Made by a program: the position numbers and the translations under genes. The notes under the pieces are model-generated. The model did no database searches. It had not been told where the DNA came from and saw nothing but the letters and a program-made list of their open reading frames with translations. Of a DNA stretch of 64,000 nt, positions 1 to 11,934 are shown piece after piece. Source of the stretch: Favolaschia claudopus (lineage: Eukaryota; Basidiomycota; Agaricomycetes; Agaricales; Mycenaceae); assembly GCA_037176885.1 (NCBI GenBank), contig JAWWNJ010000057.1, forward strand, positions 1,178,001 through 1,242,000, in the 5' to 3' direction. Positions within the stretch are counted from its first letter, which is position 1. Each line of letters starts with the position of its first letter.

Positions 1-247
1 TGTCAAGTTGTTTCGGACTTTGATTACACCCTCCCTCCGTAGCCTGGAATTGCCGGAAGCTTTTCTTGGGCCACACAATCCGATCGCATCGCTCAGATCC
101 TTCGTATTGAGATGTGGATGCACGCTGAAAGAATTACGAATCACCGAAGGCTTTTCTTCTGAGGACGCCTATCGGGATGCCTTTCCCGCGATCTCTACAA
201 TCCGGCTAATAGCAGCACAGGTGTACAGCGATGATTCAGAAGGCTGA
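1..247 (+). CDS. F-box/LRR-like protein, C-terminal fragment (cut by window edge)
   Basis: This is the 3' end of an F-box gene of the same subfamily as those at 0.5, 10.4 and 25.0 kb. The frame is open from base 2 and ends at TGA 245-247. It encodes the terminal leucine-rich piece, with the blocks ITPSLRSLELPEAFLG and CTLKELRIT and a tail of the form YRDAFPAISTI, which recurs almost verbatim in the neighbouring paralogues (SGCQLRELRIT, YRSAFPSISTI). The F-box and start lie outside the window. In this family the N-terminal F-box recruits Skp1/Cul1 and the C-terminal repeats hold the substrate; the substrate here is unknown. It converges with the minus-strand paralogue that ends at 480, leaving 232 bp with no gene. 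Confidence 0.7.
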   Translation, partial: VKLFRTLITPSLRSLELPEAFLGPHNPIASLRSFVLRCGCTLKELRITEGFSSEDAYRDAFPAISTIRLIAAQVYSDDSEG

Positions 248-479
248 AATTAGCTCCTGCTCTGACCGCACCTTTGGACGAGGCGTCCAAGCCTCCTATA
301 TCCATCTGACGCAGCCTAAATTTGCATCTGAACATTTCTGGACGTATTCAAATGGCTTGTTTCATTCGTACGGTACATAGGTAGTTGAGATATGTTAATA
401 TATGATTCTGATATATTCAGCAAAAAAGTAACGAAGAGAATTGTCATTCGTACATTGTTAGGCAAATACCACCACTGTG

Positions 480-1601
480 TTACTGTGAATTTGGAACTGC
501 AGTATTGAAACAGTTAATCGTAGAGATCGAGGGAAATGCGCTGCGATATATTTCCTGAGGAACGGATGCCTTGGTGATTCGTAGTTCACGGAGCTGACAC
601 CCCGATTTTGATATGAAGGCTCCCAGAGACTCGACTACCCCGCCATGCGGAGCAATGGCGGCGCCAAAGCCCTTGAAACAAAGAAAGGATTCGCGAAGTT
701 CCAAGCAGACGAGGGCAGGAGTGACGAGATGTTTAAAAACCGCTACATCGGTCTCGTTATCGTCTTTAAAAACCAATGTTTCCAAACGCAATAATGGGAG
801 GTCAGAGTCAGGACCATTTCCATAACGGTCCCACATAGAGAGAGTGCAGTGCACCAGGTTCGACATCTGTCTCAAAATAGATGGAATTTCTCTGCTATAA
901 TTGCACCTCAGCGCGAGGGAAGTGAGTTGTGACCAGGGCAAGACGACGTCGGCGGTGGGAGAGTGGCAGTCGAGAACGACGGAGCGCAGAAGGGGTACAT
1001 CTTGAAACCGGTGAGGGGAACTCGCAGACCGCCCTCGACGGTTGATAACTAAGCTGAGAGTGCGAAGCAGCGGCATGGCTGCATCTATTGCTTTCAGGTT
1101 CGACGAAGTGTCAAGTGCCAGGTGCAGATACTCCCACCGAGCACAATGAGGGATGGAGGCCGAGAAAGTGTGGAACAGACCCTTGGCGTCGGTGCCGCGA
1201 ATCGAGAGTGGTAAACAGCCAGATCTCTCCAGCCACAAATGCGCCAATTCACTCGAGCTAATCTGCCGCAGATCCATGGCACGCCACAGTGCAGGGGTGG
1301 CAAGGGCAAGTTCACGCCACTGCCGACATATCTGCGTTAACGTTGTCGGAGAAGGATCTTCGAAGAATTCGGGGGGTTCTGGATAAGTGGGGAGATAATG
1401 CTGGAAGATTTCTGAGGTGATTTCATTGGGTAAGGTCAGGACTGGGTATTTGTGCGAGTGCAGACGATCCTCCGCAGGCTTTTTGGCTGCTCGGAGCACG
1501 GAGATTGACTCCTGCAGGACCGCTATTTAAGCTTCAAGTCCTGAGATCTGCGCATCCTTTTCCGCCACGATAGCGCGATCTGCTTCCAAGGAGGGGAGCA
1601 T
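480..1601 (-). pseudogene. F-box/LRR-like protein with in-frame stop in the N-terminal coiled coil
   Basis: A single open frame (480-1499) encodes an F-box at its start (TLPNEITSEIF followed by LTQICRQWRELALATP and LWRAMDL) and a leucine-rich C-terminal region. The paralogues at 10.4 and 25.0 kb begin with MLDFMEADRAFLAE and an N-terminal coiled coil. The matching ATG here is at 1601 (MLPSLEADRAIVAEKDAQI), in the same frame, but codon 25 at 1529-1527 is TAA where the paralogue has a Gln codon (LEA*IAVLQ against LEAQIAALQ). The homology continues undisturbed across the stop, so a CAA-to-TAA change is the simplest reading. Translation could still restart downstream and yield an F-box protein without the coiled coil, because no other disruption is visible. 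Called a pseudogene, with a truncated functional product as the alternative. Confidence 0.72.
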
Positions 1602-4600
1602 GATGAAACAAGGAGAGCTGTAGATGTGATAATGCTACAATGAGTTCGTAGTAGGTTGTAGAGGAGGCACAGAACGGTGGTGGCGGGTTTGGTAGAAATT
1701 CAAATTGTGACTACATTTTCTCGTCACGCGTCACTTCCTCCCCATTCCCCACCCAACTTTCTAATCCTCGAGCAAAAGCGAACGTGTGTATTCATCGTAG
1801 GACAACGACATATCAAACAAGACTGGTCCATCATAAGTAAGCGGAGAAAATGATATGTAAAATGGAGGTGGGCGCCACTGGCACTGGGCAGACAATATGT
1901 ACGTCGAAAACGCAGAGTGCGTATTCTGAGGTTAGCATACGTATCCCGGTCTTAGGCATTCACCGCCCACGGCGACCCCGATCGAGACTTCGTTTCAATG
2001 CGGTTGTTGGTCCTGACGCGGGGCAGTGGTACGAGCTCGTTTCGAAGCTCTTGACGCCAATAGCTTGGAGCTCCGGTCAAAGAGACTCGATAGAAGGTCC
2101 CAGGCGCGCAGCGTCATGGAACAGATTCCGAGCGAACGAGGAGGCGCCTGATGCGACATATTCGTCCATCAAGCGATGGACGCCCCGACGACCTCTCAGA
2201 CTGCATGCAAGCGGAGCTGATTCATTCAAGTGGAGATCGTCGCGGTACCGCAAATGGCAGCAGCAGATGACGGCCTCGAGCTGGCGTCGCCATACGAGAA
2301 CACCAGACGTCAGATACGTTAAAGAAAAGCATGCCCGACCCGACCCCTCAAAGTCCAGGTGGTACGCGCGCGCTGTTGCAAGCGAGCATTGCATAAGAGC
2401 CGAATCATCCAAAAACATGGAGAAAGGACGGGTAGGAAAACGGGTTTCACTGTCTCGACGAGATTATCACGTCGACAGTGCGCGCGCACCATTTTGCCGA
2501 ACGAGAGACAGGAATGCAATCACACTCGCATGCCGAAAACAGAAGCGCCAGAATTGCCAGCCTTGACCCCGAATAAAGACGGGGTAGAATCGAGTCGGCG
2601 AGGCGGCAAGCCTTGCACGCACGGTATAAGGAGGATACCAGATCCGCTTCCCAGTGCCTCAGAGGGTGGAGCCTTCGACGAACCCATCGTAGGACCGTGC
2701 GCATCCTCTGCGAGCGAATGCCCCAGCCTGAGACGACGCCAACCGGATGAGACGTATCCATCCACCCACGAGTGAGCCGTTGCGTCTCGAAAGTGAGATT
2801 CACGGCAGAGCCACTGTTGCCCAACGAACGCGGCATGGAGCCCGGGTATGATGAGAGTCGTCACCACGAATACACGCTGTCCCCACAGATCTGCCGGTAC
2901 GGTGAGCGCGGTGAGCTTGAGGACAGGAGATGTGGTGGGATTCAAGGTGACGTAGGTGGCGGAGGAAAAGGTGACCGCCACCATGCGAAGACTCCATGGA
3001 TGGCGCCGAAAGTAGGTACAGGGCGTGAGGAACAAGAAGCTAGCTCAGCCTCGTGCAAGGCCGAGAACCTGCAGCTTGAGTGACCCGAAGGAGACCCTCA
3101 AAGTACGCATGACAGAGTCCTAGAGAGCGAGACCGGCTGCAAGACAGCGGTGGGACCTAGTCGTGATGATGGGTGGCCGCAAAGAACGCGGACGCTTCAG
3201 AAGGCGGTCGGTCGGGTGGGAGGTGAGATGGCTAATGGACGGAGAAGATGGGGATGGGCGGTAGCGTACATTATGATGCACGCGACCACGTCCATCTGTG
3301 AGGTATGTATGAGCGCCGTCAGAGATACGCGTGGAGAGGAGGCTTACGGGAGCGACCGTTCTCGCTGAGAATCTATCACGGCTGCAGTGCGAGACGGTGG
3401 CGTGAAGGGCCCGGGCGAGCTCAAATTGGGGCTGATATGGCGAATGGCTGATGGGCGGAGGGATGCCAGTGACAAGTAGCTATCGGTGCTCGTATTCGCC
3501 ATGAGCCTTGTGGGTGTTGGTAAACGATGCCTAGCCGTGACAACGGGTAGGAGACATCGGCGATATGCGTCCATCTGTAACCCATGTATCGGCATTAGCA
3601 CCGTCGAAAAACGAGAGTGAAGAAAAAGAAGCTTACCGCAGGCAGCAGACCCACCGCGTTCCGGGTCTACCGTGCTGGGGCTCTGAGAATAGAATCGTTT
3701 CTACGATTACTTCGCATCTGTACGACTGATTCGCGTATCAGCACCGAGCTTCTGTATGTCGTTTGTAGGTGGCTCACACGGTGCGCAGTATGAAAATATC
3801 TTGAATGAGTTTGTAGACGTAGGCGGGGCCGCGGGGGTGGGGGTAGGTGGCTTGGAGGAGGAGAAGACGACTAATGCGGGCGGGGAACTAAGCCGGTGAA
3901 GGTCTACGAGTCATGTCAGTATCAGCATGCAAATGACGCAAGTACGAAGCCCAGTGGCTTACCGTGGTAGACAAGGCGCGCAGTATGTATCTTGAATGAA
4001 TTCGTGGATGAGATGTAGAGGTCTCGCCGGCAAAGTGAGGAGTGACGGATGTGGAGGTGGGGCTGGGAGTGGGTGGCTTGGAGAGCGACGCAACGACTGA
4101 CATGCTCCGCGACTAATCCGGCGTCCCACCCCGTCCCCGCGCGAGACGTCTCCTCTCCTCCTCGCTCGACGTTTTATTGACAATCCTGCTCGCTGAGTTC
4201 GGTTCCGTGTCGACGCTTCCTCTCTGAATTCGCAGCCTAAAGCCCTAAAGCTGATCTCGTCCGCTTTGCCGTAGACGAGCGTCGGCTGTTGACCGCGTCT
4301 TCTCGCCGCTATCAAACGCCTTCTTGACGGACACGCTTTGCACGGGGGCGGTAAGAAACGGGGGAAGACAAAGACGAAGACGAGGATGATTCTCCGCGCA
4401 CCGCCGTTCGCCTCAAGGGCTACGCCGTTGCCTGCCTCAACCACCCTGCACCACGAGCGCCGTCAAAGCGGGATTGTATGATCTCAAGCGAAGATCAGGG
4501 CCCGCGCACGCCCCTCCTCGAACGCGAGCTGCGAAAGTAGCGCGTTAGTATTTGGTTTGGACATGAATGAGAAGAGAGAGATGGGATATGTAGCGGGCTC

Positions 4601-5301
4601 GGAAGATGGAGCTGGATAGTAAGGAAGAAAGTGAAGAAGGAGAGGGAAGAGAGATGAGGACGAGGATGCTTACCGAGTTGACCCGCGACCTGAAGGCAAA
4701 GAGAAGCCTCGGAATACACGGTTGAGTGTGTTGAAGACGTCGTGTGTGCGGGCGGTAGCGCTGCTGAGAAGTCTTGTTGTCTGTCACCTGGGGAAAGCTG
4801 AATGTAGGTACGATTAGTCGGAGAAAGGATATGAAAAACACGATACGTACGATCGAAGGCAAGGGCGCAGCTGAGGGGCAAACGACATGGGTATCGACTA
4901 CGAAGCGCCCCAGCTACGTCCAGGCGTGCGCCGCTCAGATTCACAAAGCTTGGGTCACTTTAAGAGTTGTGCGTGAAGAGCGAGTCAAAGTGTCAAGACA
5001 ACGATCCCAGAGACGCTGTATCGCATAGCTGAGCAAGTAAGAATGCTTGTAGGCTCCTAGAAGCGTGCACGGCGGCTGGATGTTTCAAGTAGCTCAAAGC
5101 TGATTGAGTCCCAAAAAGCAAGGCAGAACTTCGGTGGCCACGGTTGGGGGGGTAGAAAACCGAAGAGAAGAGTGCATAGCATCGAGTAACCTCTGTGCAA
5201 GTCGAGCTAGGTCGCCGTTTGCCATAGCTCGGTGGATTCGTTCTGCTGGACATGGCGGTCGACGATCAAGAGGTGTGACATAGTGTGACATTTGTCCTTT
5301 C
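1602..5301. other. No supported gene; GC-rich region with short overlapping ORFs
   Basis: Open frames occur on both strands but none shows a recognisable domain. The best candidates are a 171-codon minus-strand frame (2520-3035) with a moderately hydrophobic first half, and a 238-codon plus-strand frame (1850-2566). Several splice-donor-like sites of the CGGTAAGC type on the minus strand (near 3340, 3635, 3957 and 4672) suggest an unrecognised multi-exon minus-strand transcript between about 3.0 and 5.0 kb. Two related stretches near 3,785-3,880 and 3,970-4,105 (both carrying a CGCAGTATG core and GGTGGCTTGGAG) look like a partial local duplication. The last 300 bp would be the promoter of the HAD-type gene. 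Confidence 0.3.
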
Positions 5302-7209
5302 ATGTCCGACGAACAGACACAAACTCCGTCGTATTTCTGGGCGGTCATTTCACCATCCCCAACTCATTCAGTGGCCTATCTACAATCCCCTTTGGCGACA
5401 AAATCAGCTACTGAGATCGAATGCGGCGAATATCTTGCCCTTGTGACCCTGCACCGCGGTGGACTGCTGCAGGAGGATGTTGGCGTAGCATATATCGCTC
5501 AGCCGGCCGATATCCCACTACCAACCACATATCTTGCCATCTCACCCTGTCGCATTGGCCCCCGTGAGCCGCTTCCCCCCGGCATTCAGTGGCCATTCGG
5601 CCCCTGTGTGCTCGACACAAGCAGGGTAGACTTCGTCCCAGTCTGCAGTCCTTCAGTAGACGACGAAATGCGGTTCAGGCTTCCGGATTCCATCGCAAAA
5701 TCATTCAAGTCTATCTGCAGCGTTGATGCCGCCCAACTCGAAGTTCGACGAAGAACAGCCGAAAATTCGCAAAATGCCGTGCGACAGGACGATCCATGCT
5801 CTGCGTCCGGCAGCCTCGACGCTCTTCCGCGCCCCGGTCAAATCTACGCTCCATCGAGAATCCAAGCACATCTACGCTTGGATGTATCCTCTCTGCGGCA
5901 CGTTTTGCCCGCACGTCTGTGTTTAGAAGATGTGCTCAAGGTTAAACGGTGAGTATCCTGGTACATAATCGCTGTGTGGTCTTACGCATTTTGCCTAGAT
6001 TCCGAGCCAAGTGCTCTCGTCCCTACTGGGAGCACACGACACGCTGGACGCAAGCTCAAGTATCTCACTTTCACTTCAGAAATTAACACGATCTCATGGT
6101 CTCGTGTCTTTGTGGCAGGCTTCGACTCCGTTCCATGACCTTCCGCAAGATCACCATATCTACGATTTATACGATCCAACCCTTGTCGAGCTATCGTCCA
6201 CTCTTCACCGATCACCCAGCCCCGAACAAGACAAACACCAACTCACGGATGTCATTTGTGATTACGGCGACTATACGGTCTATACCGAGTCAGCCGGCTC
6301 AATAGATCCCAGCCGCCAGCCGGAGAATCACTTTGTTGCCACAGAATACGTCTCGCAGCCCCTACTCCTACCTGACGCATTGCAAATCATCTATCTCGAT
6401 GTATATGGCACTCTTATAGTAAGCGCGGGGCGCAACCAGTCAATGCACATTTTGATTTTTATTTGGCGCAGGACAACGAAACAGGGATATTCACTGCTCT
6501 CCAGCCTCTTCTTGCTGGATCGACCTACCGATTCGAACGGCACGAAGCGCTCTCGCATTACTTCGAGCTCGAAAGCGAGGCAAAAACTCGCTTTCCCACC
6601 ATGCCATACCTCAATATTCTCGCGTACACATATGCCGAACTAGCCTTACGCCTCGGCCACGGTTGCACTCCCGCTGAAAGCGCAACCTTTGCAGCATCTT
6701 CCTTCCATTGGCCCCTCTTCCCCGGCGCCATCGAATGCCTCGCCTTCTTGCGCAGTCGAGTCCCGCATCTCGTCGCCCTTCTAGACATGGACTTCACACT
6801 GTTCTCCCACACCGTCCATTTCAACGTCCTCATCCCTTACTTTTCCGCGGCTTACACGCACGACACGATTGCTTGCTACCGACCGCATCGATTAGGGAAT
6901 AAGGCACCTTTCGTTTATCACGACGCACAGGGGATTGCGCGCCGCCAGCGAGCCGTTATATCGAGCAGTATGTTTCGGGATATCCAACCCGCGATACGCG
7001 CGCGCGTTCCGTGCATTTGGATGCGGTTCCCGGCGAGTCTGTCTGCGAGGCTGCCGAGGGTGTATGGTCTGCTGCCGTGGAAGGTGGGCGAGAGCCTCGA
7101 GGAGCTGGTGGAAATCGTCAGCGTTCAGCAGGATGGAGAGGCGAGGCAGGTCGATAGGAGAGCACAAGATATAGTGGAGCAGTTCAATAGCTCGCTTGGT
7201 TTTACTTGA
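5302..7209 (+). CDS. HAD-superfamily (haloacid dehalogenase-like) hydrolase with long N-terminal extension
   Basis: Four exons read in phase: 5302-5948, 5999-6059, 6119-6418 and 6472-7209, giving about 581 aa. The introns are 50, 59 and 53 nt, all GT-AG. The C-terminal half starts with YLDVYGTLIDNETGIF, the nucleophile motif I of dehalogenase-type HAD enzymes (Asp about residue 330 followed by YGT), and has the alpha-helical cap-like segment expected after it. Motif I is split by the last intron (TLI/DNE). HAD enzymes form a covalent aspartyl intermediate while hydrolysing phosphate or halide bonds; the substrate cannot be deduced. Two oddities: the first 325 residues match nothing I recognise, and the region where motif II (usually a Ser/Thr, as in LSN) should lie reads VALLDMDFTLF. 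The start ATG at 5302 is the first in the open frame. The N-terminal part could in principle be a separate upstream gene, but the in-phase introns argue against this. Confidence 0.68.
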
Positions 7210-10200
7210 GATGGGTGTGTCTTATCAAAGCCGGCGAGTGAGATACATTCCTTCCCTTGTCGTTCTTCCTATTATTGACGGTTTGCGACGCTTGCATCTT
7301 AGTTAGCTCTTTCTTCTGTGCGGTATCCTGCGCCCCTCATACCAAGTGACGGCCGTGTACTCAGTCGGGTAACTGAGGTGAGTGTGCATCTCCGTCAGGC
7401 GCACCACAGCGTACTAACCACGCATATAGCTCAAAGGCCCCTCTCTCTAACGCAAAACGCGGAACTTTCGTCTAGGAAGAGTTAGGTTATTAGGGGAATG
7501 CGTACCTCCCGTCCGTCGCCTCCGAGGCACATTCACCTATACTACTCGTATTGCGCGTCTGGCTCGCAGATTCTCAGGGAGTCGGTGAATCGCCGCACAT
7601 GCCTGCGCTCAGCTGAAGAAAGGATTGGCATGATGATGATAGACGGTGGATGAGTAGATGATCGATGATGAGCAGTGCATGGGTGGATATCCCCCGCGCT
7701 GCTTCGATTCTATTCTCTTCCACCTTGATTCTCTTCCACCCTCCGCCTCTTGTCTCACAAATGACCAATCCTTCTCCGGCTGCCCCTCTTTTTGGAAAGC
7801 TCTCACTCAACCACCGAAGTCGTCTTCGCATGCATCCCATGAACATGTATCTTGTTTCGCGTTTGGTATGTACGTCCAGCTCTTCCTTGGAAACCCCATG
7901 CTCGGCTAACGCCCCACCCCACTATAGCTCGCCCTTCATCCCATCGCAAACACGGCCATTCACCCACTCGCCTTGAAGTACATACCGAAGCAAGGAATTA
8001 CCATGCCATTGCCCGACGGACTTCTTTTGGTTCCCCCTCCCCTCCCCTCCCCGCAACACCCTTCTCGCCCGACTACACCCTCCGCCAGGCCGCTCTTCCC
8101 GCACCTACAGCGCGTCAACGCTATTCCGGGACAAGAGCCCAATACGACCCCAACTCAGGAGGGTGGGAGAAAGCGGTTCCACATACTTACACCCTCCACG
8201 ACTCCAAAGCTCCCTGTTTTGTTTTGTTCTGCTGTGTATTGCAGCATCGAAGTCGAAGCCAAATCGACGCGGCGACCGACCGAGCATGATTGCACGACTC
8301 CTCTTTGGTCTTCGTTATACAAGACGAGATCAAAGTAAGTATGCGTTCACCTGCCCTCCTCACCTTTATTGCGTGCCGCGCTCAACGCCCGAGACAGACA
8401 GACGGATGTATCTCTTATGTACCCCCAAGTGGCAAGGACTGGGACGGGGTGGTTCGTTACCTCCAGGACCCATACGTTGTCTCCGCGCCTCTCTCCTCCG
8501 CCTTCGTTTCCACGATCGCCTGTCCGCCCCCGATCGACACACCGCTCCCTCATTGCTCACCCCCTTGTGAGCTCGGTCTGCCTTCCCGCTGCCACATTGC
8601 ATCAGTCGCCCCGCCGTTCCTCATCTTCATCTTCTGTGCAGGCTTCATCTTCATCTTCTCTTCCTCTTCTCCCCAATCTTCAAGCCCGAAGATGGGGAAA
8701 CTGCGGGATTGTCGTTCCCATCGATGACGCCGATTCTAATAGTGGGCAGTCTACAGAGGAGAAGAGAATTGCGACGCTGCTGTGGTTCGGGCGGGCGGTG
8801 AGTGGAGAGTGGGGAAGATCTAGAGGGGCCGGGGGGGAATCGCACGAATCGGTCACTCGACGTTGTTCGCGGTTCGGGTGCTCACCCTGGGGCACTCGGG
8901 AGGTTACTATCTGGACGGACCACAGCTGCGCAGTCCTCAATATCCCGCCACAAGTCATCCCTTCCTCCTGCCTCGCAAACAAGGTTGGGACAAGAGGCTC
9001 GACGCTTGATGACACGTACGCGCTCCTCGGGCTTAGTGTTGACGATGAAGACGGATGGCACTTTGGCGGGCCGAAGGAAGAGGAAGAAGGTTTTGCATTC
9101 GGGCGCGCGTCGTGCCTTTTCCGCGCTGATTTACTCATATGCGCCGTCTGCAGCATCGACGCTATGACTATCAATGAGTATCAGCGTTTTGAGCGGCGTA
9201 CACCCACGGCTCTGCTTGACGTTTGCCCACCGAGTCGCCACGCCTGTGCAGAGCCTGGCCTGTACGCCTGCGTCGGGTTCGGGTTCGGTCTAGAGGGAAG
9301 AAGAAGAAGAGAGTGAGATTGAGGATGATTCAGGGGGGTGCCGTTCAAAGCTATGCAGGCTGCTACGACGGAGCGGCGGCTCCACGGCTATGGCTACGGG
9401 AAGAGGATGGAGTACTTGAAAGATTCATGAAGTAGAGCGAGAGGCTCGCTTCGACGCCTCCGAGTTCATGCGAGCGGCATCGAGTGTCAGCCACCCGTCC
9501 TCTATGCGCCTGCATCGAGCTGCGTTTCGTCGCTTGTCCTTGCCGGAGCTCAAGTTCCTGCCGTCGTGCTTGCATCGTTCCGCCGCGGGTCACTTCAGGC
9601 TACGGAGACGTGTTCTCTTTGGTTTCGTCGTGTTCCTCTTCAGGGTCTACATACGCGAGTTTCTACTCAGTTGGGACGAATGACGGCGCGGATGCGGGGA
9701 AGAAGGCGGCATGGGGCGAGTGTCGCATTTGCACGCATGGCTATAAACCGTATCCTCCAAATGAGCTGCTCGTCTTCGTTCCGCACGCGCGCTGATTATC
9801 GCCGGTACTGCATATTGTGGCTTTCGCTTGCGGATCTCCTCCCCGTCTCACGGGGAAACCACCCTCATGCGCCAAGCGCTCTTTTCCCCTAGCTTTGTCG
9901 TTGTAGTCATCTCGGGCATCTGAGATCTCCGCTTTCCCCATCCCGTCAGACCTTTTGATAATGCGCGGTGGAGGTGAGCGTGCGCGGCATGGAGGGTCGG
10001 GTGGGTATGGGAGGCGCAAGAATTCTTGAAAGAATGGAAGCAATCGGTGGCATCTGCGCGCCCGCGGCGGCAGCTTCTTCTTCGTTCTCAGAGGTTAGGA
10101 AGGTGGATGTCGCGGGGACTCCATCGAGCCAGCGTAAGGTGTCGACGACCTGTGTTGGGTGAGGATGCGTATGTTGGTACGAGTATTGTCGAGGAGGGAG

Positions 10201-10439
10201 CGTACGTTCCTCTGGACTTGCTGGTATCATTGGTCGCCTTTGGATGGCTTCCTTACATACTTCAGTGCGCTTGCCATGTCAGCTATTCGCACAATACTCG
10301 CACATCCTCGATTACTTACTATTTTGAATACCTTCTCGTCGAAAACGTACATAGCTAAGAGATCGTTTATTGTACTTAGACATCTACGGACACTATACGT
10401 ACGAATCGAGCAGTAATGTTACTTACGACATTTTCGCAT
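7210..10439. other. No supported gene; pyrimidine-rich region
   Basis: This 3.2-kb interval has many overlapping short frames, the longest being 8369-9316 on the plus strand (315 codons; Ser/Pro/Arg-rich first half, low complexity, no domain recognised). Stretches near 8,620-8,690 are CT-rich (repeats of CTTCAT and CTTCTC). I see no convincing exon series, RNA gene or transposon ends. It contains the 3' flank of the HAD gene and, at its right end, the 3' flank of the minus-strand F-box gene. Confidence 0.3.
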
Positions 10440-11567
10440 CTAAGGTAATACGATTGAAGGGATCGAGGGGAACGCACTACGATACAGAGATTCTGGAGCA
10501 GATGCGTAAGAAATCTGTAGTTCTTGGAGCTGGCATCCAGATTTCGCTAGTAATTCCTTGAGATATGGAACCGGGTCGTCTTCAGGCCAAGTCAAGAAGA
10601 CCTCTGGCAATTCCAAATGAAGGAGCGCGGGCATGATTATACGCGATAGAAATTCGGGATCCGTGTCGCTTGAGGATAAGATAACGAGAGTTTCCAGACG
10701 AGGCAGGACAACGTCCCCTTGCGCATGCTTATCATCCCCCTGCGGAGCTTCGGAGCCGTCCCAAAGATCAATCGTACAGTGTACCAAGTGCGAAGCATGT
10801 TGGAATATGGACATGCATTCCTCTGAATACAAGCACCTCAAATTGAGCGAGGTTAATTGCGACCAGGGGAGGGCGACGCTTAGTGTCCCACATTCGTCGA
10901 GGGACACCGTGCGCAAAAGGGGAGCATCTTGGAATATGGATCGCTTGGGGCCCACCGAAAGCTCGGTGGTGAAGTGGAAACTGCAGGTGCGGAGCAGCGG
11001 CATTGGGGCATCCAATGCGGGATTGCCAAGTACCCTAGCGTTCTTGCAAGTCGCTTCGAAGTGCTCCCAACGAGCTTGATGATGTAGAAGAATGGATAGA
11101 AGGGGGGTTGAAGGGTCGAAGTCGACGACGCAGATAGAAAGTGGATAGGGGGAAGATCTTTTGAGCCACAAGTGCAGCAACGAAGCGGTATATTCTGCCC
11201 GCAGCCACTCGTAGGTGGTGACCGCTGCCTGGTCTACCTGGATGGCCCTCCACAAAGCAGGCGTCGAGAGCGCGATGTTTCTCCATTCCCGACAGATCTG
11301 CGTCAGAGATGTGGGTGAAAGTATACCTGTGAGCGGCGGAGGCTCTGGGTATGGTGGTAAGAAACGGAGGAAAATCTCTCCGACGATCTCGTTGGGTAAG
11401 GTTAAGACGGGGTATTGGTACGAGTCAAGTCGCTGCTGCACAGGCTGTTTAACTGCCTGTAGCTCAGAAATTGAGCTCTGTAGGGCTGCTATTTGGGCTT
11501 CGAGATCTAGAATTTTAGCGTCTTGCTCCGCGAGAAAAGCGCGATCTGCCTCCATAAAGTCGAGCAT
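10440..11567 (-). CDS. F-box/LRR-like protein
   Basis: This intact 375-codon single-exon gene is the best reference for its subfamily in the window. Residues 1-45 (MLDFMEADRAFLAEQDAKI...) form a heptad-like coiled coil. The F-box lies at about residues 50-110 (YPVLTLPNEIVGEIFLRFL, then LTQICREWRNIALSTPALWRAI). The rest is leucine-rich with repeated LxxLxL blocks and the family tail SGCQLQELQIS/YRSAFPSI. The frame is open 36 codons further upstream (to 11675), but I start at the ATG at 11567 because the 25-kb paralogue begins with the same MLDFMEEDRAFLAE. The expected role is substrate adaptor of an SCF-type ubiquitin ligase; the target is unknown. It is divergent from the next gene across 367 bp. 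Confidence 0.85.
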   Translation of the reverse strand: MLDFMEADRAFLAEQDAKILDLEAQIAALQSSISELQAVKQPVQQRLDSYQYPVLTLPNEIVGEIFLRFLPPYPEPPPLTGILSPTSLTQICREWRNIALSTPALWRAIQVDQAAVTTYEWLRAEYTASLLHLWLKRSSPYPLSICVVDFDPSTPLLSILLHHQARWEHFEATCKNARVLGNPALDAPMPLLRTCSFHFTTELSVGPKRSIFQDAPLLRTVSLDECGTLSVALPWSQLTSLNLRCLYSEECMSIFQHASHLVHCTIDLWDGSEAPQGDDKHAQGDVVLPRLETLVILSSSDTDPEFLSRIIMPALLHLELPEVFLTWPEDDPVPYLKELLAKSGCQLQELQISYASAPESLYRSAFPSIPSIVLP

Positions 11568-11934
11568 TATAAAGTCGCAAAGAGAAGCGCGAGTTAAGAA
11601 TTCACAAAGACCAGTAAACGGTAGAATCGAGATCGTTGCGGTAGTGGACAAGTCAGAGTCAAATGTCGAGCCCAAGTGTGCTTCTACTAAGGTTAGGGTT
11701 ACATGAGTGCTGAATAAGCAATCCTCGCCTTCTCCTCGACCACCTTTCCGTTCATACTCATAGACTCATAAGTTGGGATCGAAGACGCGTGCATTTCGGC
11801 TGACCCGGACTTGAGTTATAACGCAGCCCGGTGTGTGGGTTTCCGAGCCTCCGGTCTTTCTGTGCTCTCTACTTACTTATTCCGGATCCACTACTAGTAG
11901 TAGCACCTCTTGAGCACCTCATTCCGTGCCCACC
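11568..11934. promoter_or_regulatory. Shared divergent promoter region of two F-box genes
   Basis: The 367 bp between divergent start codons must hold both promoters. A telomere-like word AAGGTTAGGGTTA lies at 11689-11701; such teloboxes occur in some fungal and plant promoters, but a single copy can be chance. No clear TATA box is seen at a typical distance from either start. Part of the interval is also an in-frame upstream extension of the minus-strand gene. Confidence 0.4.

Noticed and set aside
2520..3035. 171-codon minus-strand frame with hydrophobic stretches
   Set aside because: A membrane protein was considered, but no family pattern, ATG context or paired exons could be supported.
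8369..9316. 315-codon plus-strand frame
   Set aside because: Low-complexity Ser/Pro/Arg composition, overlapping long frames on the other strand, and no recognisable domain.
11568..11675. 36-codon N-terminal extension of the 10.4-kb F-box gene
   Set aside because: Not shared with paralogues, which begin at the MLDF methionine.
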